The notes under the pieces: model-generated
What the model was told of the DNA's origin: nothing
The model's input: only the letters and a program-made list of their open reading frames with translations
Database searches by the model: none
Translations under genes and position numbers: made by a program
In this document: in pieces, positions 22,386 to 30,331 of the stretch
Layout: each line of letters opens with the position of its first letter
Position numbering within the stretch: position 1 is the first letter of the stretch
IMG/VR virus record: IMGVR_UViG_3300035199_000428
Coordinates: 1-36,333 of that record
Length of the DNA stretch: 36,333 bases
DNA from: a virus
Strand: one strand, 5' to 3'

Positions 22386-23855
22386 ATGAGTAAAATAAAA
22401 GTTTTTTCTTTAGAAAAACGAGATGGAATAGCTGACCTCGTAAGAAGTCAAGCTTCCTTGGCGTATTGTTCTCCTGCTAATCTTCATAAGAGTGATTTAG
22501 CTACTGCACTTGATTTTATATCAAATCAAGATGTGAAAGATAGAGTTGTAGCTGAAAATAAAGACCAAACAGATTTACATTATATAGAAGCTGTTTTGGT
22601 TTCTACGGGTTGGAATAAAAATGATGATGTGTTTACATCTCAAGCAACCTGGGAAGCTCGTAATTCACCGGAAGATAAGCAGTTCAATTTCATGCACGAT
22701 GAAAATGATATAATAGGACATATTACTGGTAGCTATGTTCTTGATAAAAACGGAGAAAAAGTAGACGCTAATTCAGAAAATTCTCCAAAAGAGTTCGATA
22801 TTGTAACACAAGCCGTTCTCTATAATAGCTGGATAGACCCAGAAAACAAGGGGAGAATGGAACAAATAATAGCTGAAATAGATGAAAACAAATGGTTTGT
22901 GTCTATGGAGTGCTTATTTGCTGGATTTGATTATGCTTTAATAGATCCAGAAGGAAAGAGACAGCTTGTCAAGAGAGATGAGGCATCTGCATTTCTTACG
23001 AAGCATCTTAGATCTTACGGAGGAACTGGAGAGTATGAAGGACATAAACTAGGGCGTGCCCTAACAAACATTTCTTTTTCTGGGAAAGGTTTAGTGTCTA
23101 AACCAGCAAACCCCAGGAGCATTATTTTAAATTCCAAAAGTGTAGCTACTTTTAATGTTAGCAATAATGACTCTAATTTATTTATAGGAGATTTAAACAT
23201 GTCAGATATTACATTGTTAGAAAAGCAACTAGCTGATGCTCAGTCTGAATTAGCTACTGCTAAAACAGAAAATGAAGCAATTAAAGCTAAGATCGAAGAG
23301 GCTAAAGATCAAGAGTTTGCTTCTAAGATTGCTATTTTTGAGGAAACTGCCGAAGAAAACAAGTTGACGATTGCTCAAATGGAAGAGACTATTAAGTCAA
23401 CCCAAGCTCGCGTGGCAGAACTGGAAGACGCTTTGGCTCAGTCTCAAAATGAGCTTTCAGAATCCATGAAGAACGTGGCAGAAATGAAAGAGAAGGAAAA
23501 ACAAGAAAAGAGAAAAGCTTCTTTGTCTGAAGTAGGGCTCGATGTAGAAGATGAGTCTGTTATGGCTTTGTTTACCTTGGAAGACGAAGCATTCGAAGCT
23601 GTGATCACCATGATGGATAAAGAAAAGAAAAGATACGCAGAAGAAAAACAAGAAACAGTAGAGGAAGAAAAGGAAACAGCTTCTAAGAACACTGCTTCTG
23701 AAGAAGACGTAGAGACTGAGGAAGTTGTTCCCGATTTCGATAACGTAGAGTCTACCGAGGCGACTTTGATCGAGTCAGAAGAAGTCGATGGAGTAGAATC
23801 AACCAGAGCTAGTGTTGCCGACTGGTTGACCAATCACGTTCTTTCCAGTAAGTAA
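22386..23855 (+). CDS. Prohead protease/scaffold fusion
   Basis: 489 aa. N-terminal domain (1-260): YIEAVLVSTGWNKNDDVF, FNFMHDENDIIGHI, WFVSMECLFAGFD and GKGLVSKPANPRS, resembling head-maturation proteases (XkdF/prohead-like), with H in FMHDEN and S in WFVSME as candidate catalytic residues. C-terminal part (272-489): a long Gln/Glu/Lys coiled coil and an acidic tail, as in scaffolds. Between portal and decoration/capsid genes, the expected place. GAGGTATTTATAT precedes the ATG. A nested start at 23199 can make the scaffold alone. Confidence 0.6.
   Translation: MSKIKVFSLEKRDGIADLVRSQASLAYCSPANLHKSDLATALDFISNQDVKDRVVAENKDQTDLHYIEAVLVSTGWNKNDDVFTSQATWEARNSPEDKQFNFMHDENDIIGHITGSYVLDKNGEKVDANSENSPKEFDIVTQAVLYNSWIDPENKGRMEQIIAEIDENKWFVSMECLFAGFDYALIDPEGKRQLVKRDEASAFLTKHLRSYGGTGEYEGHKLGRALTNISFSGKGLVSKPANPRSIILNSKSVATFNVSNNDSNLFIGDLNMSDITLLEKQLADAQSELATAKTENEAIKAKIEEAKDQEFASKIAIFEETAEENKLTIAQMEETIKSTQARVAELEDALAQSQNELSESMKNVAEMKEKEKQEKRKASLSEVGLDVEDESVMALFTLEDEAFEAVITMMDKEKKRYAEEKQETVEEEKETASKNTASEEDVETEEVVPDFDNVESTEATLIESEEVDGVESTRASVADWLTNHVLSSK
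23199..23855 (+). CDS. Nested scaffold protein (internal start)
   Basis: An in-frame ATG inside the protease/scaffold gene is preceded by TAGGAG at 8 nt, a near-ideal ribosome site. The 218-aa product (MSDITLLEKQLADAQSEL onward) is the coiled-coil and acidic part only. This is the arrangement of lambda C/Nu3, where the scaffold is made separately from the fused protease. Seen in the sequence: the start signal and frame. Inferred: its use. Confidence 0.55.
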   Translation: MSDITLLEKQLADAQSELATAKTENEAIKAKIEEAKDQEFASKIAIFEETAEENKLTIAQMEETIKSTQARVAELEDALAQSQNELSESMKNVAEMKEKEKQEKRKASLSEVGLDVEDESVMALFTLEDEAFEAVITMMDKEKKRYAEEKQETVEEEKETASKNTASEEDVETEEVVPDFDNVESTEATLIESEEVDGVESTRASVADWLTNHVLSSK

Positions 23856-23884
23856 GAATTTAACTTAATTAGAGGAGATATAAA

Positions 23885-24415
23885 ATGGCTCTTAAAACAG
23901 ATAGATATGAAGAATCTACAGATATCAGCTTCTTCTACAATGAAGGCACCGCGACTCGTGGTGGAGTTGTTATTTTGGATGCAGCAGCAATAGCTGGTGC
24001 TTCTGGTGCAGCATTGGATCAGGGTGAAAATCTTGTTAAGTATGCAGCAGCGGGTGCTACGGATGTTCCTGTTGGAATTCTTTTGAACGATGTTGTGAAC
24101 AAGGATCTTACTAGAACTCACCTCAACCAGCATAAAGATGAAGTTCAAAAGGGTGGCAAAGTCACCGTTTTGACTCGTGGCTGGGTCGTGACTAGTAACA
24201 TTACTGGTACTCCTACTGCCGGTTCATTGGCTTATGCCGATGCGACGGGTGGAACTGCTGGTAATATTGCTGTAAATGTCAATGCTCTTGGTAGTGCGGC
24301 AGCTTCTGGTAACTTGGCTATCGGTCGGTTCATGTCTCGCAAAGACGCCGATGGCTATGCTAAAGTTTATGTTAACTTGCCTAACCACGGTTCAAGTGAC
24401 AGTTCTACGTCGTAA
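23885..24415 (+). CDS. Capsid decoration/stabilisation protein
   Basis: 176 aa, rich in small residues and predicted beta, with VGILLNDVV, GGKVTVLTRGWVV and NLAIGRFMSRKD, the pattern of lambda gpD/DUF2190-type head decoration proteins. Placed directly before the major capsid gene as usual. AGAGGAGATATAAA precedes the ATG. It would sit on the outside of the shell. Confidence 0.6.
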   Translation: MALKTDRYEESTDISFFYNEGTATRGGVVILDAAAIAGASGAALDQGENLVKYAAAGATDVPVGILLNDVVNKDLTRTHLNQHKDEVQKGGKVTVLTRGWVVTSNITGTPTAGSLAYADATGGTAGNIAVNVNALGSAAASGNLAIGRFMSRKDADGYAKVYVNLPNHGSSDSSTS

Positions 24416-24444
24416 CCCATAAAATCATAAAGGAGAACTTTACA

Positions 24445-25452
24445 ATGTCATATACAGAAAGACCAAGCGATGAATTCATTGCTTTGCTTAGAAAATCTGG
24501 CGATAGCGACCAAAATGTAGCATATGCTGCACAACGCGAATTCGCTAAAGCGTTGGAACTTCCTTTGCGTAAGGGCGTTCTAGTAGGAAATATCCTTGGT
24601 GATATTTTTGAGACGATCAATGTTGAGCCTGGAAGCTCTACTGAATTTCCACTTGACTTGATTTCCCCTGGACTTGAGGGTGAACATGTTGCTTTTACTA
24701 ATCCCGGTCATGGTCGTGTTCCTGAGCGAAGTGTTGAGGGCGACTATGTGACTATTCCAACCTATAGTATTACTAGCAGCATCGATTATTTGCTTCGTTA
24801 TGCTCGTGAAGCACGTTGGGACATTGTCGGTCGTGCAATGCAGGTTTTGGAAGCTGGTTTCGTTAAGAAAATGAATGACGATGGTTGGCATACCATTCTT
24901 GCTGCGGGTGTTGATCGCAACATCTTGGTTTATGATGGTGATGCTACAGCTGGGATGTTTAGTAAGAGATTGGTATCATTGATGCAGACTGTTATGCGTC
25001 GTAATGCAGGTGGTAACACTGGATCTGCCAATCGTGGTCGTTTGACTGATCTCTATGTTTCTCCAGAGGCTCTGGAAGACGTGAGAAACTGGGGATTGGA
25101 TCAAGTAGATGAGGTCACTCGTCGAGAGATTTATACGGCATCTGAAGGTGGAGCACCTATTACTCGAATCTTTGGCGTGAATGTGCACGATCTTGATGAG
25201 CTTGGCGAAGGTCAAGAGTATCAAACGTTCTTCACGGATGGATTGAGCGGTGCTGTTCAGACTTCTGACACTGAACTGGTAGTTGGTCTTGATCAATCTA
25301 CTAGTGACAGTTTTGTCATGCCAGTCAAGCAGCAGGTAGAGATCTTTGAAGATTCCGCACTCCATAGACAGCAACGAGCTGGTTTTTATGGATTTGCTGA
25401 GCTTGGATTTGGTGTTCTTGATAATAGGAGAGTTATCCTAGGCTCGTTCTAA
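24445..25452 (+). CDS. Major capsid protein
   Basis: 335 aa, typical length for an HK97-fold capsid protein. N-terminal helix region (1-45), then GSSTEFPLDLISPGLEGE and VTIPTYSITSSIDYLLRYAR (E-loop/P-domain-like), LTDLYVSPEALEDVRNWG and a C-terminal IFEDSALHRQQRAGFYGFAE typical of phage capsid proteins that bind the next subunit. AAAGGAGAAC precedes the ATG. It closes the head module and is followed by a strong terminator. Confidence 0.85.
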   Translation: MSYTERPSDEFIALLRKSGDSDQNVAYAAQREFAKALELPLRKGVLVGNILGDIFETINVEPGSSTEFPLDLISPGLEGEHVAFTNPGHGRVPERSVEGDYVTIPTYSITSSIDYLLRYAREARWDIVGRAMQVLEAGFVKKMNDDGWHTILAAGVDRNILVYDGDATAGMFSKRLVSLMQTVMRRNAGGNTGSANRGRLTDLYVSPEALEDVRNWGLDQVDEVTRREIYTASEGGAPITRIFGVNVHDLDELGEGQEYQTFFTDGLSGAVQTSDTELVVGLDQSTSDSFVMPVKQQVEIFEDSALHRQQRAGFYGFAELGFGVLDNRRVILGSF

Positions 25453-25484
25453 CAAGAATGAAACCAACCCCACTTCCACAAGGG

Positions 25485-25519
25485 GCCATCCTCACATTAT
25501 TGGGGGTGGCTCTTTTTTT
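25485..25519 (+). terminator. Intrinsic terminator after capsid gene
   Basis: Stem GCCATCCTC / GGGGGTGGC (9 bp with G-U pairs), 8-nt loop, then TCTTTTTTT. Confidence 0.92.
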
Positions 25520-25528
25520 GTGTATAAT
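25519..25528 (+). promoter_or_regulatory. Putative late promoter (TGTGTATAAT)
   Basis: TGTGTATAATAC begins where the terminator U tract ends, restarting transcription for the fibre genes. Confidence 0.6.
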
Positions 25529-25576
25529 ACTATGTAAACTAGTTTCATTATTAGGACTTTTTTAGGAGACAACTTC

Positions 25577-26062
25577 ATGGCAGCTTTATCAGATTATTTG
25601 GAATCTGGACTTCTTCATCATATTTTTAGAGGTGAAATATTCAATAAACCATCTGGAATCGCTATAGCCCTGTGTAGCGGTGTTCCACACGATTCAGATA
25701 CTGGTGTAAACCAGGAAAAAGGAGGCACTCTTCCAGAATTGCCTTCAGGGACAAGTGATGGACAATTAACTGGATATACCAGAATTCAGCTTGGAGATCC
25801 ATCTTCTCTTGGTGATGCGTTTTGGTCGTATACCACTGAAGAACACGCTGAAGGAAGCGGATTAATAAAAAATAGTAGTTCTTTTATATTCGATACAGCC
25901 TTAGTTGATTGGGGCTTTGTCTCTGGTATTGCGATAGTTGATTCAGGTGATTATGGCACTGGAAATCTACTTATGCACGCAGCACTAGACAATCCAAGAA
26001 TTATCTACCTTGGAGATTCTGTTAAGTTTGATACATCAACCTTACAAATTAGTTTTAAATAG
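25577..26062 (+). CDS. Small fibre/virion protein
   Basis: 161 aa. The opening LSDYLESGLLHHIFRGE and the later pattern (P-S-G-I-A-I-A-L-C, a Gly-rich middle, WGFVSGIAIVDSGDYGTGNLL, H-A-A-L) match a widespread phage structural family placed near capsid or fibre genes, with a jelly-roll-like beta composition. GGAG precedes the ATG. First gene after the TGTGTATAAT motif, nine bases before the long fibre gene; possibly a fibre attachment or head-fibre protein. Confidence 0.6.
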   Translation: MAALSDYLESGLLHHIFRGEIFNKPSGIAIALCSGVPHDSDTGVNQEKGGTLPELPSGTSDGQLTGYTRIQLGDPSSLGDAFWSYTTEEHAEGSGLIKNSSSFIFDTALVDWGFVSGIAIVDSGDYGTGNLLMHAALDNPRIIYLGDSVKFDTSTLQISFK

Positions 26063-26070
26063 GGTAAAAT

Positions 26071-29000
26071 ATGATTTTGACAAAATCAGAGTATATATCT
26101 TCTATTAACTCTCTATTAGCAGACAATTCTACTCAACAGATTTCCCCAGAAGACCTAAGAACTAGTCTTGCTAATTTAGTGGACTCAGTTCCTAGTTTTT
26201 TGGTAAATCAAAAGATAGTTGCAGCTAATATATCAACTGAAGACACTAGAACAACTAGAGTTGGAGAGCTTGCATTAGATAAAATGAATCTAGCAGGTAG
26301 ATCTAGTGTAGATAACTCTGCTTTTGGTTACTATGCTTTAGGTGCTAATTTTACTGGAAGTGATAACACCGCTATTGGATCACATGCACTAGGCTGTAAT
26401 TTATACGGTCATCATAATATTGGTGTTGGTTTTAACGCTGTAGCTGGGAATGTAACAGGCTCAGGAAATGTTGGTTTAGGTAACTTCGCCCTTCAAACAA
26501 CAAAAAAGGGCGATTTTAATATTGCTATTGGTCACGGGGCAGGTCATTATATTGGGGAAGATTCAAGTTATAACCTATATGTTGGAGCGTATGGCGTAGA
26601 CGCTGAGAACTTGTGTGGAATAGAGACGGGGTCTGGATCACCTCCCCTGCTTTTTGGCGATTTGCAAAATCTTAAATTGGGTGTTGGGGTAAAAACACTT
26701 CATGATTATGGTGCTGTACAAGTTTCTGGAGATATGTCTCCCGCAGCTACTGGAGTATTTAGTGTTGGAAACAGCAATTATCCTTGGAAGTCTGTTAATG
26801 AAACAATATATTTTTCGGGTGGCAAAGCTTCTGTTGGAACTGAATGGCCATCTGGCGACCAAGGAATAATGACAGTAGCTGGTCATGTAGTTCCAAAAGA
26901 TGATAACATTTATGCGATAGGTCACCCAGAGTTAAAATGGGACGGTTATTTTAATGATATCTTAGTTAGCGGTAACGCTATTATTAATGACCTGCAATAT
27001 CACACTATAAATGATTGTCTATATGATTGTAAAACATTACATTTAGCTACTAGCGGCCTGTGTGATTCTTCAGATTACGGTTTTCATAATTCTGCTGTTT
27101 GTGGTTATTTAAGCGATCAAGCACTAGATGGAGCTGGTTTTGAAGTACACTCTAGTGGATATGATTATAGAAGAGACTATAGATTTATTTTTAAACACCC
27201 TGACCCCAACTTAACTTGTTTAGAGGTAGACAGTCATTGGGCTCGTGCTAGGTGGGAATCAAATATTAGTATCCAGATAGAATCTGGTAAGCACCTACAA
27301 ACTGATAGAGTTTTAGGTGATTCCAAGCTTTCTTTAGCTACTCAGAGCGGGTGTTATGGAGTATTTGTAAGAAGTTATCACCCGTCAGGTAATAGAACCT
27401 ATATCTCCCCAGAGGTGCATGTAAGCGGAGATTATAGTTACTCAGAGGATATCAATTTTATTGGTTCTTCTGGTACTCATTTTGGTGAAGACGGAAATCC
27501 CTCCGGTTATGATTTAACTGTATCTTACGGTGTTGTAGATTCAGGGGTCACTGTAGGACAAAAGTTTGCTAGTCGAATAAGCCAATCTATGTTAGGGTTT
27601 GGTTTAGAATATCATGATGAGATTTCTAATAGCGGTGATAGACTATCTGCTCATATTTATAATGGTCAATCAGAAATATTAGAGCCTTTTACTATCCTAA
27701 GAGGTGGAGGAATAGTAGAGAGATCTGGACTAGTTGGAATTACCAATAAGCCTCACACTGGTAATCCCGTCTTACCAGAGACAATATTTAACGTTCAGTC
27801 TTCTGGCACATGTGACATTAGATTTTCTTCTAGCAGTGGACATTTGGATGATAATCAACAGTGGTCTAGCAGGACTAGTTTAGAACTATTAGGAAACGGA
27901 AACACTCGTGCTTCCGGTCTTCATATTTCGTATAACCCAAGTGGTGACGGCACTTCTCTAGACCAAACCATTATAGACTTTTCGTTAATAAAACCTAGTG
28001 GAACAGTTGGACGTGAACTTGGATTTTTATCTGTTTCTGAAAGTGGATATGTAGGCATCGGCTCTACAAAAGACCACACTGGTAGGGAATTTGAACCTAA
28101 CGCCCCGCTGACTATATCACATAGTGGAGGAACACTTAGTGGAACAGTATCTCTGAGAGAGCAAAATTCTACTCCATCTCTTACTACCGACTTCGGTAAG
28201 CTGTATGTTAAGCCTAAAATCGTGGGTGATTATACACAGTCGCTATTTTTCTTAGACGACGGAGGTAACGAGTTTGATTTACTTGGAACTTCTAGCGATG
28301 GCAAGGGTGGTCACCTATATGGTGATATACATCATAATACTTTTGGTGGTTGGTATGCAGCAGGTGATGCTGATTCACGGGCTCTTGTTTATGACGATCC
28401 CAATACTAGCTCTTATCCTGTTGAACGTAATACTGTTCTTGGTTACAGGGCAGGTGAGACACTTTTTGTTTATGCTTCTGAAGACGAAATACCAACAAGG
28501 GATAATACCTTGTTGGGTATGCACGCCGGATCACAGCTAAAAGGAGTCTGTAACACTGTTGTTGGTTCTAATAGCTTTAGTGGTCCTAACCATGCTTCTG
28601 GTAACGTTGTTATAGGTTATCAGAACGCTGCTTATCCCTTAGAGTATGATGAGGACGGGAATTCCTTCCACAGAAGTCAGTATGCGGGTTATCCCATAAA
28701 TTCGATTTTAATTGGTACAGGACTTTTTTGGGATGATGAGATAACGGACATAGGAGATTATACGTTAGCAATTGGTTTTGGAACCACTCCGCTAATTAAA
28801 GGCTCTTTAGGAGGAGACAGGGGAAGAAATTTCTCTCTGTATTCTTTACCTTCTGATCATGCCGTTTTTTCTATTGTTGAAGATGAACATGTTTTTAGTA
28901 TCCAAAATGATAATGATGGATCTAGAGATTTAAGTATTATTAATATCCAAGACACAGACTCAGCACTTGATGCTAGAGGCTATTTGTCAATGAGGTTCAG

Positions 29001-30315
29001 TAACTCTGTTGGATTTGCTAAGACATTGGTTGACTTTGATCCTAGTGGCACTATGACCAATACACCATCTTTTGCTATTCCAAGTACTAGAAGACCTTTT
29101 GTTGCAATCAGTGGTGATCTTAGACTTAGGGGAGATATTAGATTTTCTGATGGATCAACACTAAGCACAGCTACTGTTGGTGATATTGATTTTACTAGTT
29201 TGCCTCTTGCTGTTGATGCAACGAGTACTAATACTTATGTTGCCGCTCAAGTTGACACAACGATGAGTAAAATGAGTTTACAGTCCTTAGCAAATTATGT
29301 GGGCAGTGGTTTTGCTAGCGTTGCTAATAACTGTAACCTTTTGTTTAGTAATGGTGAAGCAGATGTTGACACCATTAATAATTCCGGTTCTGTATTTATT
29401 GGTTGTGATGTTGCAACTCAAGCAACTGGGTGGAGACACTCAGTTATGATGGGAACGCAGGCTGGTGCTTATGCCGCTACTCCTAATGTTGGTTTAGATA
29501 CAGACACAGCTGTTACATTTATAGGTTATCGTGCTGGATATGATTCAGACAATATCGATAATTCTGTATTTATAGGAACAAACGCCGGTAATAATGCAGA
29601 TTCATCATCTGATTCAATATTTATTGGTTCTAGTGCTGGCTTGAATGCTACAAATCCAAACAGTATAGGTATTGGCGAAAACGCTATGCGTGGGAGCTAT
29701 GCTATTGGAGGTGCCGGGGGAACGGGTAATATCGAGATAGTGACAGCACTTCTCGACAATCAAAGGTTAATGTATGGGTCAGGACATCTTTCAAATAGGT
29801 TGAATATTCAGAATAGTATAGCAGGTAATACAAGTGAAAGACGTGTCTCTATTGGTGACGCTGTTCTTTCTCCTGACGCTCCGTTGTCTGTTAGAAGAGA
29901 TCCTACAATAACAGGCCACAGTTCTATATCAGGTATTCAAACTTGGTATGATGATGATGTTTTGCGAGCTTATGTAAATCCTTCTGGAGACTATGTTGTT
30001 CAAGCTAATACTGATAGCTATGATACCACTAAAGAAGTTCCTGCTAACTTTGGTCACTTAGAAGGAATCATGACAGAGTATATTTACGCCAATGCTGACC
30101 CCGCAGTTGGTTCAAGTGGATGGATGACTGTTAAAGTTTACGATGAGTGGTCTGGATATGCACCAGGAGGAAGCGAGGAAGGTACTGTGCTCGTTGTTAA
30201 TAGAGATCCAAAGCTAAATATTCATGGTCCAGGTGCTACAGGTGGAGCCGCCTATGTCATTACTGCTAGAGTAAATGGAGAAAATCGACCTATTTATGTG
30301 AGTTGTTCAGGCTAA
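26071..30315 (+). CDS. Long fibre/adhesin with YadA-like repeats
   Basis: 1414 aa. N terminus (1-60) is a likely virion attachment segment. Three clusters of YadA-head-like repeats (NTAIGxxAL, GxGN pattern) lie at about 80-170, 790-870 and 1105-1215, for example SDNTAIGSHALGCN and SVFIGTNAGNNA. Long beta-rich regions lie between, with repeated SGD/SSG turns. Such repeats form trimeric left-handed beta rolls, so the fibre is likely a trimer that binds host surfaces. No intramolecular chaperone is obvious at the C terminus (ARVNGENRPIYVSCSG). Confidence 0.75.
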   Translation: MILTKSEYISSINSLLADNSTQQISPEDLRTSLANLVDSVPSFLVNQKIVAANISTEDTRTTRVGELALDKMNLAGRSSVDNSAFGYYALGANFTGSDNTAIGSHALGCNLYGHHNIGVGFNAVAGNVTGSGNVGLGNFALQTTKKGDFNIAIGHGAGHYIGEDSSYNLYVGAYGVDAENLCGIETGSGSPPLLFGDLQNLKLGVGVKTLHDYGAVQVSGDMSPAATGVFSVGNSNYPWKSVNETIYFSGGKASVGTEWPSGDQGIMTVAGHVVPKDDNIYAIGHPELKWDGYFNDILVSGNAIINDLQYHTINDCLYDCKTLHLATSGLCDSSDYGFHNSAVCGYLSDQALDGAGFEVHSSGYDYRRDYRFIFKHPDPNLTCLEVDSHWARARWESNISIQIESGKHLQTDRVLGDSKLSLATQSGCYGVFVRSYHPSGNRTYISPEVHVSGDYSYSEDINFIGSSGTHFGEDGNPSGYDLTVSYGVVDSGVTVGQKFASRISQSMLGFGLEYHDEISNSGDRLSAHIYNGQSEILEPFTILRGGGIVERSGLVGITNKPHTGNPVLPETIFNVQSSGTCDIRFSSSSGHLDDNQQWSSRTSLELLGNGNTRASGLHISYNPSGDGTSLDQTIIDFSLIKPSGTVGRELGFLSVSESGYVGIGSTKDHTGREFEPNAPLTISHSGGTLSGTVSLREQNSTPSLTTDFGKLYVKPKIVGDYTQSLFFLDDGGNEFDLLGTSSDGKGGHLYGDIHHNTFGGWYAAGDADSRALVYDDPNTSSYPVERNTVLGYRAGETLFVYASEDEIPTRDNTLLGMHAGSQLKGVCNTVVGSNSFSGPNHASGNVVIGYQNAAYPLEYDEDGNSFHRSQYAGYPINSILIGTGLFWDDEITDIGDYTLAIGFGTTPLIKGSLGGDRGRNFSLYSLPSDHAVFSIVEDEHVFSIQNDNDGSRDLSIINIQDTDSALDARGYLSMRFSNSVGFAKTLVDFDPSGTMTNTPSFAIPSTRRPFVAISGDLRLRGDIRFSDGSTLSTATVGDIDFTSLPLAVDATSTNTYVAAQVDTTMSKMSLQSLANYVGSGFASVANNCNLLFSNGEADVDTINNSGSVFIGCDVATQATGWRHSVMMGTQAGAYAATPNVGLDTDTAVTFIGYRAGYDSDNIDNSVFIGTNAGNNADSSSDSIFIGSSAGLNATNPNSIGIGENAMRGSYAIGGAGGTGNIEIVTALLDNQRLMYGSGHLSNRLNIQNSIAGNTSERRVSIGDAVLSPDAPLSVRRDPTITGHSSISGIQTWYDDDVLRAYVNPSGDYVVQANTDSYDTTKEVPANFGHLEGIMTEYIYANADPAVGSSGWMTVKVYDEWSGYAPGGSEEGTVLVVNRDPKLNIHGPGATGGAAYVITARVNGENRPIYVSCSG

Positions 30316-30331
30316 TATTGGGGTTTACAGT

